From Streptomyces sp. NBC_00224 (GTDB taxonomy: Bacteria; Actinomycetota; Actinomycetes; Streptomycetales; Streptomycetaceae), in contig NZ_CP108106.1 of NCBI RefSeq assembly GCF_041435195.1, positions 186,001-250,000 on the forward strand: DNA of 64,000 nt, written 5' to 3'. Under the pieces are notes generated by a model. That model was given only the letters and a program-made list of their open reading frames with translations, was not told the DNA's origin and ran no database searches. The translations under genes were made by a program, and so were the position numbers. This document shows, piece after piece, positions 1 through 8,865 of this stretch; position 1 is the first letter of the stretch, and each line of letters starts with the position of its first letter.

Positions 1-712
1 CGGTTTGCAAGTTCTTGACCATTCTGGATACGCACGAGGCAGCGGGCGCAGGATGTCCGGTCTCAGCACGGGCCAGTTCCCCTTCACTTCCCGATCCCGC
101 AGATTTCGATCATGATGTCACCGGCCCTGGCCGGGAACGCTCTCGCCACAGAACAGGCAATCGCCCCTCCGTCATCTCCAGCAGTCAACGCAGGGTAGCG
201 TCCCGTCAACGCGGCAGCCACAGCCGCAAGTCAACCGGCCGGCTGGGGGGACTGCGCCCATTCCAGAAGGGGGCGGACGGCACGAAACTCAAGGCGACAG
301 GTCACGGCTGGGGACTCGTAGCCTCGGCGTGGATCACCTTGGGCGGGATCTACGGGCAGCTCGCCACGATCGCCGCCAGGATAATCGCCGCACACGCCAA
401 CCGGGGTATCAAGGTTTCCTGTGCTGTCGCCTGGGGGCAGCAGACATGGCCGTCGGCACGTACACAGTGAAGTTCGTCCGCAGCACGCTCGCCATCGCCC
501 TCGCCCACACACCACCCGCGACGAACAGACGCCGCGACATCCCCCTCCGCAACAGTGCAGCCATCCGCTTCCCCAGGGAAACGGCCCTTGCACGCCACGA
601 TCCGGCACCCCCGGCCATGCCCGCCACACCACCCACGTCAGCCGCACTCTGACCCATGATCAGATAGCGCACACTGCCCTGCCCCCGTCTTCAGCCGGGA
701 GGAGCACTCTCG
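1..712. other. No confident gene
   Basis: Open frames exist on both strands, but none matches a family I recognise. Their composition is arginine- and proline-rich, as expected of antisense readings of GC-rich DNA. A plus-strand reading around 300-470 has a hydrophobic stretch but lacks a convincing start or ribosome site. I treat the stretch as intergenic or decayed DNA. Confidence 0.4.
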
Positions 713-961
713 TCATGCCGCCTCATAATGGTGCGCCCGGCCGCCCCGCCATTCGATCATCACGGAGTTCCCGGCGACCATGTCCTCGGCACTCGTCTCA
801 TCCAGGCCCGACTGCCGCAGGAACTCCACCAGGTCACGGTCACTGTGGGCGAGGCCGATGATCTGTCCGCGCACGGTGACGCGCCGGCCGCCACTGCCGC
901 GCGGCCGGTGGACGACTATCGGCGCTTGGTCCATGTCTCCAGGGTGCTCCGGGCTGCTCAT
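713..961 (-). CDS. Small hypothetical protein, partner of DUF6233
   Basis: An 82-residue soluble protein with no signal peptide or membrane segment. The middle reads VTVRGQIIGLAHSDRDLVEF and is followed by a stretch rich in Asp and Glu. I do not recognise a catalytic motif. Its ATG overlaps the stop codon of the upstream DUF6233 gene in an ATGA arrangement, so the two are almost certainly co-translated. Coding-like codon use supports it as a real gene. Function is unknown; coupling suggests it acts with, or is regulated together with, the DUF6233 protein. Confidence 0.7.
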   Translation of the reverse strand: MSSPEHPGDMDQAPIVVHRPRGSGGRRVTVRGQIIGLAHSDRDLVEFLRQSGLDETSAEDMVAGNSVMIEWRGGRAHHYEAA

Positions 962-1302
962 TCCAGCATGCCAAGGGCGGTGTCGGGCCGGCAGAAGTCA
1001 CAGGCCGGGGCGCCTTCGGCGAGGGCGGCGAGGGCCTGCTCGCGGCTGACGGCCGTGGGCTGGCCGGGCGCCATCGAACACCCGCCGACATGGACGCCTT
1101 CCGGCAGCCGGGCCTTGCCGGCGCCTCGCCGTACGTAGGCGATCACCCAGTCCGGTGGCGGCGGGAGCGGACGGCGGGCCGCTTCCTCGGCGGCGCGCTG
1201 CCGCTCACTCTCGATCCAGCACCGTGTCCGGGCCAGGTCGTCCAGCTGCACACGCTCCAGGAAGAGCAGAGCGGCGAGCCTCGGAGACACACTGTCGGAC
1301 AT
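958..1302 (-). CDS. DUF6233 domain protein
   Basis: A 114-residue protein with the hallmarks of the Streptomyces DUF6233 family. It has a charged helical N-terminus (about residues 10-45), then a proline run followed by PDWVIAYVRRG, a histidine-glycine-glycine-cysteine motif (VHVGGC), and a C-terminal ACDFCRPDTALG with two more cysteines. The Cys/His set could bind metal, but no function is established. The start is chosen at MSDSVSPRL because family members begin just before the helical segment; the longer open frame upstream looks non-coding. It overlaps the following small gene by four bases. Confidence 0.75.
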   Translation of the reverse strand: MSDSVSPRLAALLFLERVQLDDLARTRCWIESERQRAAEEAARRPLPPPPDWVIAYVRRGAGKARLPEGVHVGGCSMAPGQPTAVSREQALAALAEGAPACDFCRPDTALGMLE

Positions 1303-1878
1303 ACGTTCGAGTATAGATCGCATCGCGGCGCCCCGCCCTGCGCTCAGGGCCCTCTCCCGGGCCAGCGAACCCTGATCGTTGACCACCGAGTACGAGCGAC
1401 GGCGGTTCCTGATGTGGGCGTGTGACCGCCCTGAGCAGCGGTGCAGCTGCCCCCATGACCAGGAATGGAAGCCGTGGCGATAGTCGTCCTGGCTCACGGG
1501 GCAGTGGTCCGAGCCGTTTCGGAGGAGTTCCTCGTACCGCTGCGCACGGAAAACTGACTGATCAGGATCCACTTCCAGAGGCGAGGGGCCTCTTCGCTGG
1601 TCAAGCTGGCGGGGTGACGGGGTGAGCGGCCCACAAGACTGCTGGCTCATGCCCGACCCCGCCCTTCCTGCGCTGCACCGACGCGGCTTGAGCTGCCGAG
1701 CGTCGGCCGCCGCGCATCTCGCACGCGAGCTCGACGCTCCGGTCGCCGCCGGCCACTGATCCTGGAGCCCCGGGGGGAGCGTCCGGTGAACAACCAACAG
1801 TTACTTTCCTGTCGCCCGGGATGAGTCAGGGCCTGTCCGGGAACTCCGTGGTGGACGGGCCGATGATGGAGAGGGGCT
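1303..1878. other. Intergenic region without a confident gene
   Basis: This 576-base stretch lies between two divergently transcribed units, so it should carry promoters for both. Open frames in it are arginine-rich and unrecognised. I see no RNA gene or strong hairpin. Confidence 0.4.
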
Positions 1879-2466
1879 ATGGGGGCGGGAACTGTTGCGG
1901 TGTTGGTGGCCGGCATGGGGGTATTGGGTACGTTGCTCGCGCCCTTGGCCGCGGCGTGGGTGGGTGCGCGATCGCGGTCGCAGGAGTCCGAGTTGCGACG
2001 GCTGGCCGACCAAGACCTGCGGCGCCACGAGGCGACGGCAGCCGACCTGGAGCGTCGGCGGGCGACCTACATTGCCCTCAACACCAGCGCCCGCCTGTGG
2101 CGGATACGGCTGATGGAGGACCTGAACCGGTTCCCCGACCAAGCGGGGCCGTCCTCGGAGACGGAGGAGGCGCGGCTCGCGTTCCAGAACGACTTCGCGC
2201 AGGCGCAGATGCTGGTACCCGACACTGTGCTGGACGCCGCCAACCGCGTACGGATCGCTCTGGCCGACGCCTACAAGCGGTTCGGGCACCTCGGCGAGGC
2301 ATCGGCAACAGACGATCACGCGGGTGAGGAGCTGCGTGCGTTCCTGCTGCACATGTGGGACGAGATCACGCAGATGCAGGCAGTGATGCGCAAAGATCTG
2401 GGGGTAGGTTCCGGCGTCCCCGTGCCCTCGGAGCGGCCAGGAGCCTACCGGCCACCTTGGGCCTGA
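1879..2466 (+). CDS. Membrane-anchored hypothetical protein
   Basis: A 195-residue protein that opens with a single hydrophobic helix (about residues 4-28, GTVAVLVAGMGVLGTLLAPL), followed by a long charged, Arg/Glu-rich region (about 30-65) likely to be coiled coil. The rest is alpha-helical and the tail is proline-rich. The plan, one N-terminal membrane helix and a cytoplasmic helical body, is shared with the protein at 20725-21246. Such proteins are common and uncharacterised in Streptomyces. ATG start with GAGGGGC upstream. No catalytic motif is visible. Confidence 0.75.
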   Translation: MGAGTVAVLVAGMGVLGTLLAPLAAAWVGARSRSQESELRRLADQDLRRHEATAADLERRRATYIALNTSARLWRIRLMEDLNRFPDQAGPSSETEEARLAFQNDFAQAQMLVPDTVLDAANRVRIALADAYKRFGHLGEASATDDHAGEELRAFLLHMWDEITQMQAVMRKDLGVGSGVPVPSERPGAYRPPWA

Positions 2467-2559
2467 GGGATCTCAATGAGGCGGGTTCAGCGTGCAGTTG
2501 CGGTCCAGGAATGCCACGTCGCCGCGGACCTCCCTGTCGACTCGCCGCGCAGGTCATCG

Positions 2560-3000
2560 CTACCGGCTGGAGGCCACGTCACGGGCTGCGTAGGCGAGCA
2601 GTTCACCGATTGCTGCCTCGTCGGAGCTCGGAGGCCGCCGACGCCACTGCGCCAGCGTCTCCCGCACGGTGCGCGCCACAGTCTGAACGTGTTCCGCCAG
2701 GTCGTCGTCGAGTGCTGCCGCATCCCCGTCGGCTGTGCGGCCGGTGACGACGATGGTTCCGGCCAGCGGATACACGGCGACGCCCCGCCAGGCACTCGCC
2801 AACGCCCAGGCGGTCAGATTCTGCGGGAGACCGAGCGTGCGGCCGCTGCCATGGATGTGCAGCACCGCCCGGCGGTGGTAGACGCCCTGGTCGACACAAT
2901 CGGGGGAACCTACCTGCTCACCGATCACGCAGAACGCGTCCTTCCGCGGCAGCAAGAGCTCGGTGACAGTGGTGTCCGGGTCAATGCGCAGGGCGCGCAT
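2560..3000 (-). CDS. Hypothetical protein of actinomycete mobile elements
   Basis: A 146-residue soluble protein beginning MRALRIDPDTTVTELLLP. The start is fixed by a GGAGGAG ribosome site about six bases upstream; the longer open frame above it is the antisense tail of other DNA. It resembles the small proteins encoded beside transfer genes in Streptomyces integrative elements, possibly the DUF3846 type, but I cannot assign a function. It lies 26 bases downstream of the DUF2637 gene on the same strand and is likely in one operon with it. Confidence 0.65.
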   Translation of the reverse strand: MRALRIDPDTTVTELLLPRKDAFCVIGEQVGSPDCVDQGVYHRRAVLHIHGSGRTLGLPQNLTAWALASAWRGVAVYPLAGTIVVTGRTADGDAAALDDDLAEHVQTVARTVRETLAQWRRRPPSSDEAAIGELLAYAARDVASSR

Positions 3001-3026
3001 GGTTTCTCCTCCGTCAGGGGTGCGGT

Positions 3027-4946
3027 TTATGGCGTGCCTGGGGTGGGTTGGTGGGTGAGTGTCTGCCAGCGGCGCTCGAAGTCCTCGCATTCCCCGGCGA
3101 CCAGCGCGGGGGTGACCGGCTTGTTGTACTGAGCGGTGATCCCCCGCTCCCCGCACACCCGCGCCACCTCCACGGGCGCGGGAGTGCCGGTGTGTAGCCG
3201 GTGTTCGGCCCACACCTGGTATATGCGCAAGCGTACGAAGTGGCGGCGCACGTTGCCCGCGCTGACAGGTTTGCCCCCGCGGCCCAGCAGGCCCTTCGTA
3301 GCCAGGTAGGTCGACAACTCCTCATCGGTGGGTTCATCGCCGTTTTCCTCCTGGTACTCCCTCCACGCGAGGTAGTACCGGTCAGAAGCATTCAGGACAC
3401 CTATCCCACTCCCACCTCGATCCTGGGGTGAAGGTGGCTCGTCGAGGGGGGCATTGACCCGCGGGCCACGCTGCTGCCTCGCGCCCTGCGCGGCAGCACC
3501 GACAGGCACCGCCCGCGCACCCTCCCTCTGCGACAGCGGCTCGTCGGCTTCCTCATCCCCGGTATCGGCAGCATCCCCGGCAGGCGACTCCCTGCGTTCC
3601 CCCTGCCCCTCCGGGAAGCGCCCGACGACGTCCACGGTGTCTCCCTCCCTGATGGGCTCGCTCCCCTCACCGGTGATGAGATCCCGCTCGTCCACATCCG
3701 CCGTGACGTCGCCTGTAACGGGGTGGGAGGCGTGTTCCTGCTCGTTGCTACGCCAGGTCCCGGAAAGGTCGCTGTCCCCGGAGTGGCCGCCCGGTAGTGG
3801 CGGGCCGGAAGCTGCCCGCCGGTGGGGGTGCGGTGTGTAGCGTTGACGGAGGGCTTGGAGCAGGGGCTGCACCTGCTGCTCGGAGAGCGGTTCGCCCGAA
3901 CCCGTGGCGATACCGAGGACGTCACGCAGCCACACGGCCCACTGCGTGGCGGACGGCTCGAGGCGGAACTCGGCAAGGAACGCCTCATAGGCATCGGCCA
4001 ACCGCCCCGCCGGGACCATCACCGGGGTCGGCTCCAGACCCTCGACATACTGGGGGTCATACGTGCCCGCGTACGCCTCCTGATCCAACTGCTGGGCGGC
4101 GAACCAGGGACTCTCCAGGGACACAGCCTCGGACGGCTCCTCCTGGACGAACTCCGGCTCCGGCGCGGGCGCCGGCTCGGGCTGGGGCTGGGGGGTCGCG
4201 CTCACCACGGGCGTGACCGGCGGGGCAGTGGGCAGCAGCGTCGGCTCGATGCCCGCCGCGGCGAGGCCTGCGGGGCCGGTGTCCGCGAGCGGGACGCCGA
4301 ACTTGGCCAGGCGCAGCGGCATCAGCGACTCGACCGGCGCCTTGCGGCGCCAGCCGCGGCCGTAGCGGGCCTGGAGGCGGGCGCGGTAGACGAGGCGGTC
4401 CTGCTCCAGCTTGATGACCTGCTCGTAGGAGCGCAGTTCCCACAGCTTCATGCGGCGCCACAGGCGGAAGGTGGGGACCGGCGAGAGGAGCCAGCGGGTG
4501 AGGCGGACGCCTTCCATGTGCTTGTCGGCGGTGATGTCCGCGATGCGGCCGACCGCGTGGCGGGCGGCCTCGACGGCGACGACGAACAGGACCGGGATGA
4601 CCGCGTGCATGCCGACGCCGAGCGGGTCGGGCCAGGCGGCCGCGCCGTTGAAGGCGATGGTCGCGGCCGTCAGCAGCCAGGCGGTCTGCCTCAGGAGCGG
4701 GAAGGGGATGCGGATCCAGGTCAGCAGCAGGTCGAGCGCGAGGAGCACGCAGATGCCCGCGTCGATGCCGATCGGGAAGACGACGGAGAAGTTCCCGAAA
4801 CCTTTCTTCTCCGCGAGCGCGCGCACCGCCGCGTAAGAACCCGCGAACCCGATCCCGGCAATGACCACCGCACCCGCCACCACCACCCCGGCCAAAACCC
4901 GGTGCGTACGGCCGAACACCACCACCTCATCGCCCCGTACTGACAC
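3027..4946 (-). CDS. DUF2637 membrane protein
   Basis: A 639-residue protein with four hydrophobic helices in its first third (RVLAGVVVAGAVVIAGIGFA, then FPIGIDAGICVLLALDLLL, then LLTAATIAFNGAAAW, then HAVIPVLFVVAVEAARHAV). This is the DUF2637 signature of Streptomyces plasmids and integrative elements, where such proteins accompany transfer or spread functions. A basic linker and a proline/acidic middle follow. The C-terminus (about 540-639) is a helical region with SAGNVRRHFVRLRIYQVW, which could be a winged-helix DNA-binding fold. I chose GTG at 4946 because GGAGGAG precedes it at good spacing; an in-frame GTG at 5123 is possible but adds an arginine-rich leader. The C-terminal function is unknown. 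Confidence 0.8.
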   Translation of the reverse strand: MSVRGDEVVVFGRTHRVLAGVVVAGAVVIAGIGFAGSYAAVRALAEKKGFGNFSVVFPIGIDAGICVLLALDLLLTWIRIPFPLLRQTAWLLTAATIAFNGAAAWPDPLGVGMHAVIPVLFVVAVEAARHAVGRIADITADKHMEGVRLTRWLLSPVPTFRLWRRMKLWELRSYEQVIKLEQDRLVYRARLQARYGRGWRRKAPVESLMPLRLAKFGVPLADTGPAGLAAAGIEPTLLPTAPPVTPVVSATPQPQPEPAPAPEPEFVQEEPSEAVSLESPWFAAQQLDQEAYAGTYDPQYVEGLEPTPVMVPAGRLADAYEAFLAEFRLEPSATQWAVWLRDVLGIATGSGEPLSEQQVQPLLQALRQRYTPHPHRRAASGPPLPGGHSGDSDLSGTWRSNEQEHASHPVTGDVTADVDERDLITGEGSEPIREGDTVDVVGRFPEGQGERRESPAGDAADTGDEEADEPLSQREGARAVPVGAAAQGARQQRGPRVNAPLDEPPSPQDRGGSGIGVLNASDRYYLAWREYQEENGDEPTDEELSTYLATKGLLGRGGKPVSAGNVRRHFVRLRIYQVWAEHRLHTGTPAPVEVARVCGERGITAQYNKPVTPALVAGECEDFERRWQTLTHQPTPGTP

Positions 4947-5459
4947 CAGCAGCCGCTCCTCCCCCGGCACCAGACCGCCATCCAGCCGTAACGGTCTCCA
5001 CTGCCTTCGTAGCCACAGCCTGCCACAATCAGCGCTCCCTGCCCGAACGTGTTTTGCGCGACTGCCGCGTCCCTCCTTGCCCTCCCGCATCACACTGCTG
5101 GGCCTCACAAGCAGACAGGACACTCCTGAGACTCATATCCGGCCACTACCGCTCGCCGATGACTACCAGCAACGGGTGTAGGTCTCTGAAGGGAAGGGCT
5201 CACTGATCCACGGCGCTGTTGCCCATCACGCTCATGGTGGCGGCACGTGACCCGGTGGAAACTCCCCAGGTTCGGGAATCACGGATGGGGGCGCTCACGT
5301 AGCGGATTCACCACCAGGCTGCATCTGGCAGGCTGACCCACACCCGCCCCGTGAACGCCCTCCGGCGACCCGGCGCGGGCGACGTTCGACCACGCGCGGG
5401 CTCATCAGCTCGGGTGGGCCAGTTCCGACAGCTCTCGCTCGTGAGAGTCGGGCCGGAGT
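4947..5459. other. Intergenic region, no confident gene
   Basis: The stretch lies upstream of the DUF2637 gene and downstream of the repeat-protein gene. It should contain the promoter of the DUF2637 operon. Short open frames are unrecognised, and the longer N-terminal reading of DUF2637 runs through part of it. Confidence 0.4.
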
Positions 5460-6833
5460 TCAGCCCGACCAGCCCTCGGGCGGCCGGAGGCGGCCCCATC
5501 GGACGTTGGCGTCGCTGAACTGTGCGTCGGCGAAGGCGACTCGACCCCCGTTCACCTGGGCGCGGACGAAGGAGACCATGCCACCGCTGAACCGGGCGCG
5601 GCCGAGCGAGACGGTGCCTCCGTTGAATCTCCCGTGATGGAAGGTGACCGTGCTGTCGGTGAACTGCCCGTAGTCGAAGGTGACGTTTCCACCATCGAAC
5701 CGCGCCGCGTAGAAGCTCACCGTACTGCCCGTGAATTCCGCGTCGTCGAGGGCGAGAGTACCGCCGGTGAAGTGCGCGTGGTCGAAGCTAAGCGTGCCTC
5801 CGGTGAATCGTGCGCGGCGGAAGGCGAGCGACCCGTCGGCAAGTCGGGCCCGGTGGAAGGTAACCGTAGCGTTGCCGAACTGCGCGTAGTCGAAGCCAAC
5901 CGTGCCACCAACGAACCGTGCCTCGTCTAAGGTAAGCGTCCCGCCACTGAGGCTCGCGTGGTGGAACGTGATGTCGCCGGCACCGAGCAGCGCGCCGCGG
6001 AAGGAAAGCGCACTGCCGCTCAACCGGGCCTCGTCGAAGCTGACTACACCGCCCTGGAATTGCGCATCGTTGAAGGTGACCGCACCCGCACCGAATCGTG
6101 CGCCGTGGAAGGTGACCACGCCGTCGAGGAATCCGGCTTCGTCGAAGCTGATCAGGTCACCAACGAAGTCGGCGTCGGCAAAGGAGACACTGCCGCGAAA
6201 CCTGCAGCCGGAGAAGTCGCCTCCGTCGAAGGTCGCGCGAGTGAAATCAAGAGCGCAGGTCGACCATGAAGACTGCTCCAGCGGCTCCTGGAGGTGATCG
6301 CGGATTACCCGGATGATCGTCTGCCGTACCTCCAGTTCTCCCTTCCTGTACTGGTCGGACTCCAGGTTCCATTCGTAGGGCATGCGCAAATAGGCGCACA
6401 GGACATCCACGCAGACCTGGCGTTGCTCCACCCAGTCATCGGCCAGCCGGGCCATCGCATATACGCCGGCGAGGCGTACGGCCGGTCCTTCATGACCCAG
6501 CTGGCCGGCCGCCGTGCTGTAACGCTCGGCGAACTGGGCCGCGTCCGCCCGGTGGGCGTCCCCTTCGGCGATGCGCTGCCTACGATAGGCGTACACACCG
6601 GCGAGGACCGCACCGAAGACCGTCAGGATGGCGATGCTGAGCCTGATGCCATCGGGAACGTCCAGGGCCCCCGTGGGTTCCGTCAGCCGGCGGACGAGCC
6701 AGTACGCCACGACGCCGACGACGCAGACCACGACCACAGCCAGACTGGCCACGATCCACACGGGCCAGAGGTCCGGCGCGTACCGACCACTCTTATGCCG
6801 CCATCGGCGCGGCCACCAGGGTCTACGGGCCAT
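5460..6833 (-). CDS. Membrane protein with 12-residue pentapeptide-like repeats
   Basis: A 457-residue protein. A basic tryptophan-rich N-terminus leads into two membrane helices (about residues 21-47 and 63-83). A soluble helical region follows (about 90-200), including AGQLGHEGPAVRLAGVYAMARLADDW, which is frequent in Streptomyces pentapeptide-repeat membrane proteins. Residues 215-442 are nineteen consecutive 12-residue units of the pattern hydrophobic-x-F-x-x-A-x-F-x-G-G. The start at MARRPWW is preferred because the longer frame overlaps the kinase gene in antisense-like composition. The ATG lies five bases after the kinase stop codon, so the pair is an operon. The repeat region should form a right-handed beta-helix; the ligand is unknown. 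Confidence 0.85.
   Translation of the reverse strand: MARRPWWPRRWRHKSGRYAPDLWPVWIVASLAVVVVCVVGVVAYWLVRRLTEPTGALDVPDGIRLSIAILTVFGAVLAGVYAYRRQRIAEGDAHRADAAQFAERYSTAAGQLGHEGPAVRLAGVYAMARLADDWVEQRQVCVDVLCAYLRMPYEWNLESDQYRKGELEVRQTIIRVIRDHLQEPLEQSSWSTCALDFTRATFDGGDFSGCRFRGSVSFADADFVGDLISFDEAGFLDGVVTFHGARFGAGAVTFNDAQFQGGVVSFDEARLSGSALSFRGALLGAGDITFHHASLSGGTLTLDEARFVGGTVGFDYAQFGNATVTFHRARLADGSLAFRRARFTGGTLSFDHAHFTGGTLALDDAEFTGSTVSFYAARFDGGNVTFDYGQFTDSTVTFHHGRFNGGTVSLGRARFSGGMVSFVRAQVNGGRVAFADAQFSDANVRWGRLRPPEGWSG
5508..6191 (-). repeat. Nineteen 36-bp coding repeats
   Basis: Residues 215-442 of the membrane protein are built from 12-residue units, which appear in DNA as diverged tandem repeats of 36 bp. 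Each unit carries a phenylalanine (occasionally leucine) at position 4, usually Ala at 7 and Phe or Leu at 9. No unit is disrupted, and the frame is kept throughout. Confidence 0.8.
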
Positions 6834-6838
6834 CGATT

Positions 6839-7705
6839 TCAGCTCGCCCGACCGCCCGTGGCGGAAATCAACTCCGCCACGAACTCCCGGCATGAACTGT
6901 AACGATGCTCCGGTTCCTTGGCCAGGGCCTTCGTCATCACGTGGTCGACGGCCGACGGGAGACCCGGGCATCTCGAGGAGAGCTCCGGGGGTCGGTCATA
7001 TCGGTGCGCCCACAGCAGTGCCATGTCGTCGTCACTCTGGAATACGGAGCTACCCGCAAGGGCCTCATATACGACGCAGGCGAGGCTGTACAGATCGCCC
7101 CGGCCATCTACGGGGCGCCCAGAGATCTGTTCGGGGGACACATAGTCCAGGGTGCCCACGAACTGCCCCACCGAGGTGAAGGACACCTCCTCCAGCGATG
7201 GTTTCGCCATCCCGAAGTCCATGAGATACGCATGGTAGGGATCGTCGCCGACATCGCTCCTGGCCAACAGGATGTTGCCGGGCTTTACGTCCCTGTGTAC
7301 GAGACCGAACTCGTGCGCGGCGTCGAGCGCCGACGCCACCTGCCGAGCGATGCGCATCGCACTTGTCACCGATAGTGGACCATCCCTATCCAAGAGAGCT
7401 CCCAAGGTCGGCCCGGAAACGTAACGCATGGCGATGTACAGGACCCCGTTGGCCTCTCCGGCTCCAAAGATCGGCACGATGTGCGGATGATCGATCGCAG
7501 CGGCCATGCGCGACTCATTGAGGAAACGTCGACGGAAAGCGTCTCTGGGCGTCAATTCAGGGGCGAGCACTTTCAGGGCTACGACACGACCCAGCCGCAG
7601 ATCTTTCGCGAGGTAGACAACGCCCACTCCCCCGCGACCGATCTCACGCTCCACCTGGTATCCCGCGATCTGCGCACCGAGCTGAATGGGGTGAAGTCGG
7701 GTCAC
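6839..7705 (-). CDS. Serine/threonine protein kinase, kinase domain only
   Basis: A 288-residue protein consisting of a complete Hanks-type kinase domain and nothing else. Visible elements are the glycine loop GRGGVGVVY (about 23-31), the lysine in VALKV (45), the catalytic HRDVKPGN (137-144), the metal-binding DFG (163-165), a threonine-rich activation segment, VSPEQ (189-193) and the D of GRGDLYSL (204). All key residues are present, so it should be active. It lacks the membrane helix and PASTA repeats of PknB-type receptors. Its stop codon lies five bases before the start of the repeat membrane protein, suggesting that protein is its membrane partner or substrate. ATG start. Confidence 0.93.
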   Translation of the reverse strand: MTRLHPIQLGAQIAGYQVEREIGRGGVGVVYLAKDLRLGRVVALKVLAPELTPRDAFRRRFLNESRMAAAIDHPHIVPIFGAGEANGVLYIAMRYVSGPTLGALLDRDGPLSVTSAMRIARQVASALDAAHEFGLVHRDVKPGNILLARSDVGDDPYHAYLMDFGMAKPSLEEVSFTSVGQFVGTLDYVSPEQISGRPVDGRGDLYSLACVVYEALAGSSVFQSDDDMALLWAHRYDRPPELSSRCPGLPSAVDHVMTKALAKEPEHRYSSCREFVAELISATGGRAS

Positions 7706-7928
7706 CTGCCGAAATTAGCATCCGGACGCCCCGGGCTGATGGATATCCGTGCGGACGCTGCGTCGCGATGTGGGGTGCCGGCCGAACCGACCTCTACGGC
7801 CGTCGACTGATGTCCACAGCCGTAGCTGAGATCGTTCAGGCCGTCAGGCGGTAATCGACCCGGACGGGCCAGGGATAGAGGCGCGTGGGCTCATTGCGCA
7901 CGTGATAGCGCCACAACGCTGAGCGGTC

Positions 7929-8160
7929 GTGGCAGGCAGTCCCATCCTCGTCTCCGGCGGGGCCGACAAGACCGTGCGCCTGTGGGACCTGGCGGCCCAC
8001 CGCCAGATCGGGTCGAACTTGACCGGCCACACCGCGACGGTCAACGCCGTCGCGTGCACGAGCACCGATGGCAGGCCGCGCGCCGTCTCCGTTGGCGACG
8101 ACGTTGGCGTTCGGCTGTGGGATCTGGCCGCCCGCCGACACCTCCCCAAGGTCTTACCAG
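7929..8160 (+). pseudogene. WD40-repeat protein fragment
   Basis: The reading opens GSPILVSGGADKTVRLWDLA and continues through a second blade (VRLWDLAARR), clear WD40 repeats. A stop codon lies just upstream in the same frame, and the frame loses similarity after about 8155. Only about one and a half blades survive, so this is the scar of a deleted WD40 gene that now abuts a hydrolase fragment. Confidence 0.7.
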
Positions 8161-8169
8161 CCATACCGC

Positions 8170-8598
8170 GCACCGGCATGCACCGCAGCACGCAACCGCG
8201 CGGCCGAGTTGATCACCGCGTACAGGCCCCGGGTGGTCATCGTCCACTCCTTGGGTCCAGTCGTCGCCTGCGAGGCTCTATGGGCCCATCCCCAGCTCGA
8301 AGGAGAGCTGCTCGTCACTCTCGGCTCGCCGCTGGCACTCCCCCATGCCGTGTTCCACCGCCTCCAGCCCCCGCCTCTGTCGCTGCGCGGGAGACGACCG
8401 CCCGGAGTGGCCCGCTGGGTCAACCTCGCCGATCCCGGCGACCTGGTAGCCCTGCCACCGCACGGCATCAAGCGGCAGTTCGACGGCGTGGACGCACCGC
8501 AGCCGCTCGACGAGGCCATCCACGCCTTCGACTTCCACAAGACGGCCAACTACCTGGCCACTCCACGCCTGCGCACCCTCTTGAACGAGCTCCGCTGA
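8170..8598 (+). pseudogene. C-terminal fragment of an alpha/beta hydrolase
   Basis: The reading from AAELITAYRPRVVIVHSLGP to FHKTANYLATPRLRTLLNEL matches the C-terminal two thirds of Streptomyces serine-hydrolase-like proteins. HSLG is the nucleophile elbow, and a histidine near the end (HAFDFHKT) could complete the site. The N-terminal part, with its start codon, is missing, and the frame is joined to WD40 sequence from a different gene. It is unlikely to be expressed as a functional enzyme. Confidence 0.65.
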
Positions 8599-8865
8599 AC
8601 GTGGCGAGGCGCTGCTCGGCTCTCTGCTCGCCGCCGTACGGGGCGTCTCCCCCTTGAGGTCGACACCGCAGACAGGCGCGAGGTGATGTTCTACGGGCCC
8701 GGTCCGGGCTACGCGGGCGGCGGCAGGCTCGTTCTCACCGCCGCCTTCCTCGGCGCCCATCGCTGACCACCACCCTGGCTGACTCGTCCCGATATCACGT
8801 GCACGCGAGCCCGGCGCCTGACACCCTGTGACCTGATTCACGGCTCAGCGGCAGGAGTTCAGGCT

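Noticed and set aside
3822..4943. A 373-codon plus-strand open frame
   Set aside because: It is antisense to the DUF2637 gene, rich in Arg, Gly and His, with no ribosome site or recognised motif.
5508..6191. Regular 36-bp repeats as a possible CRISPR array
   Set aside because: The repeats are diverged, contiguous without spacers and coding in one frame; they are protein repeats.
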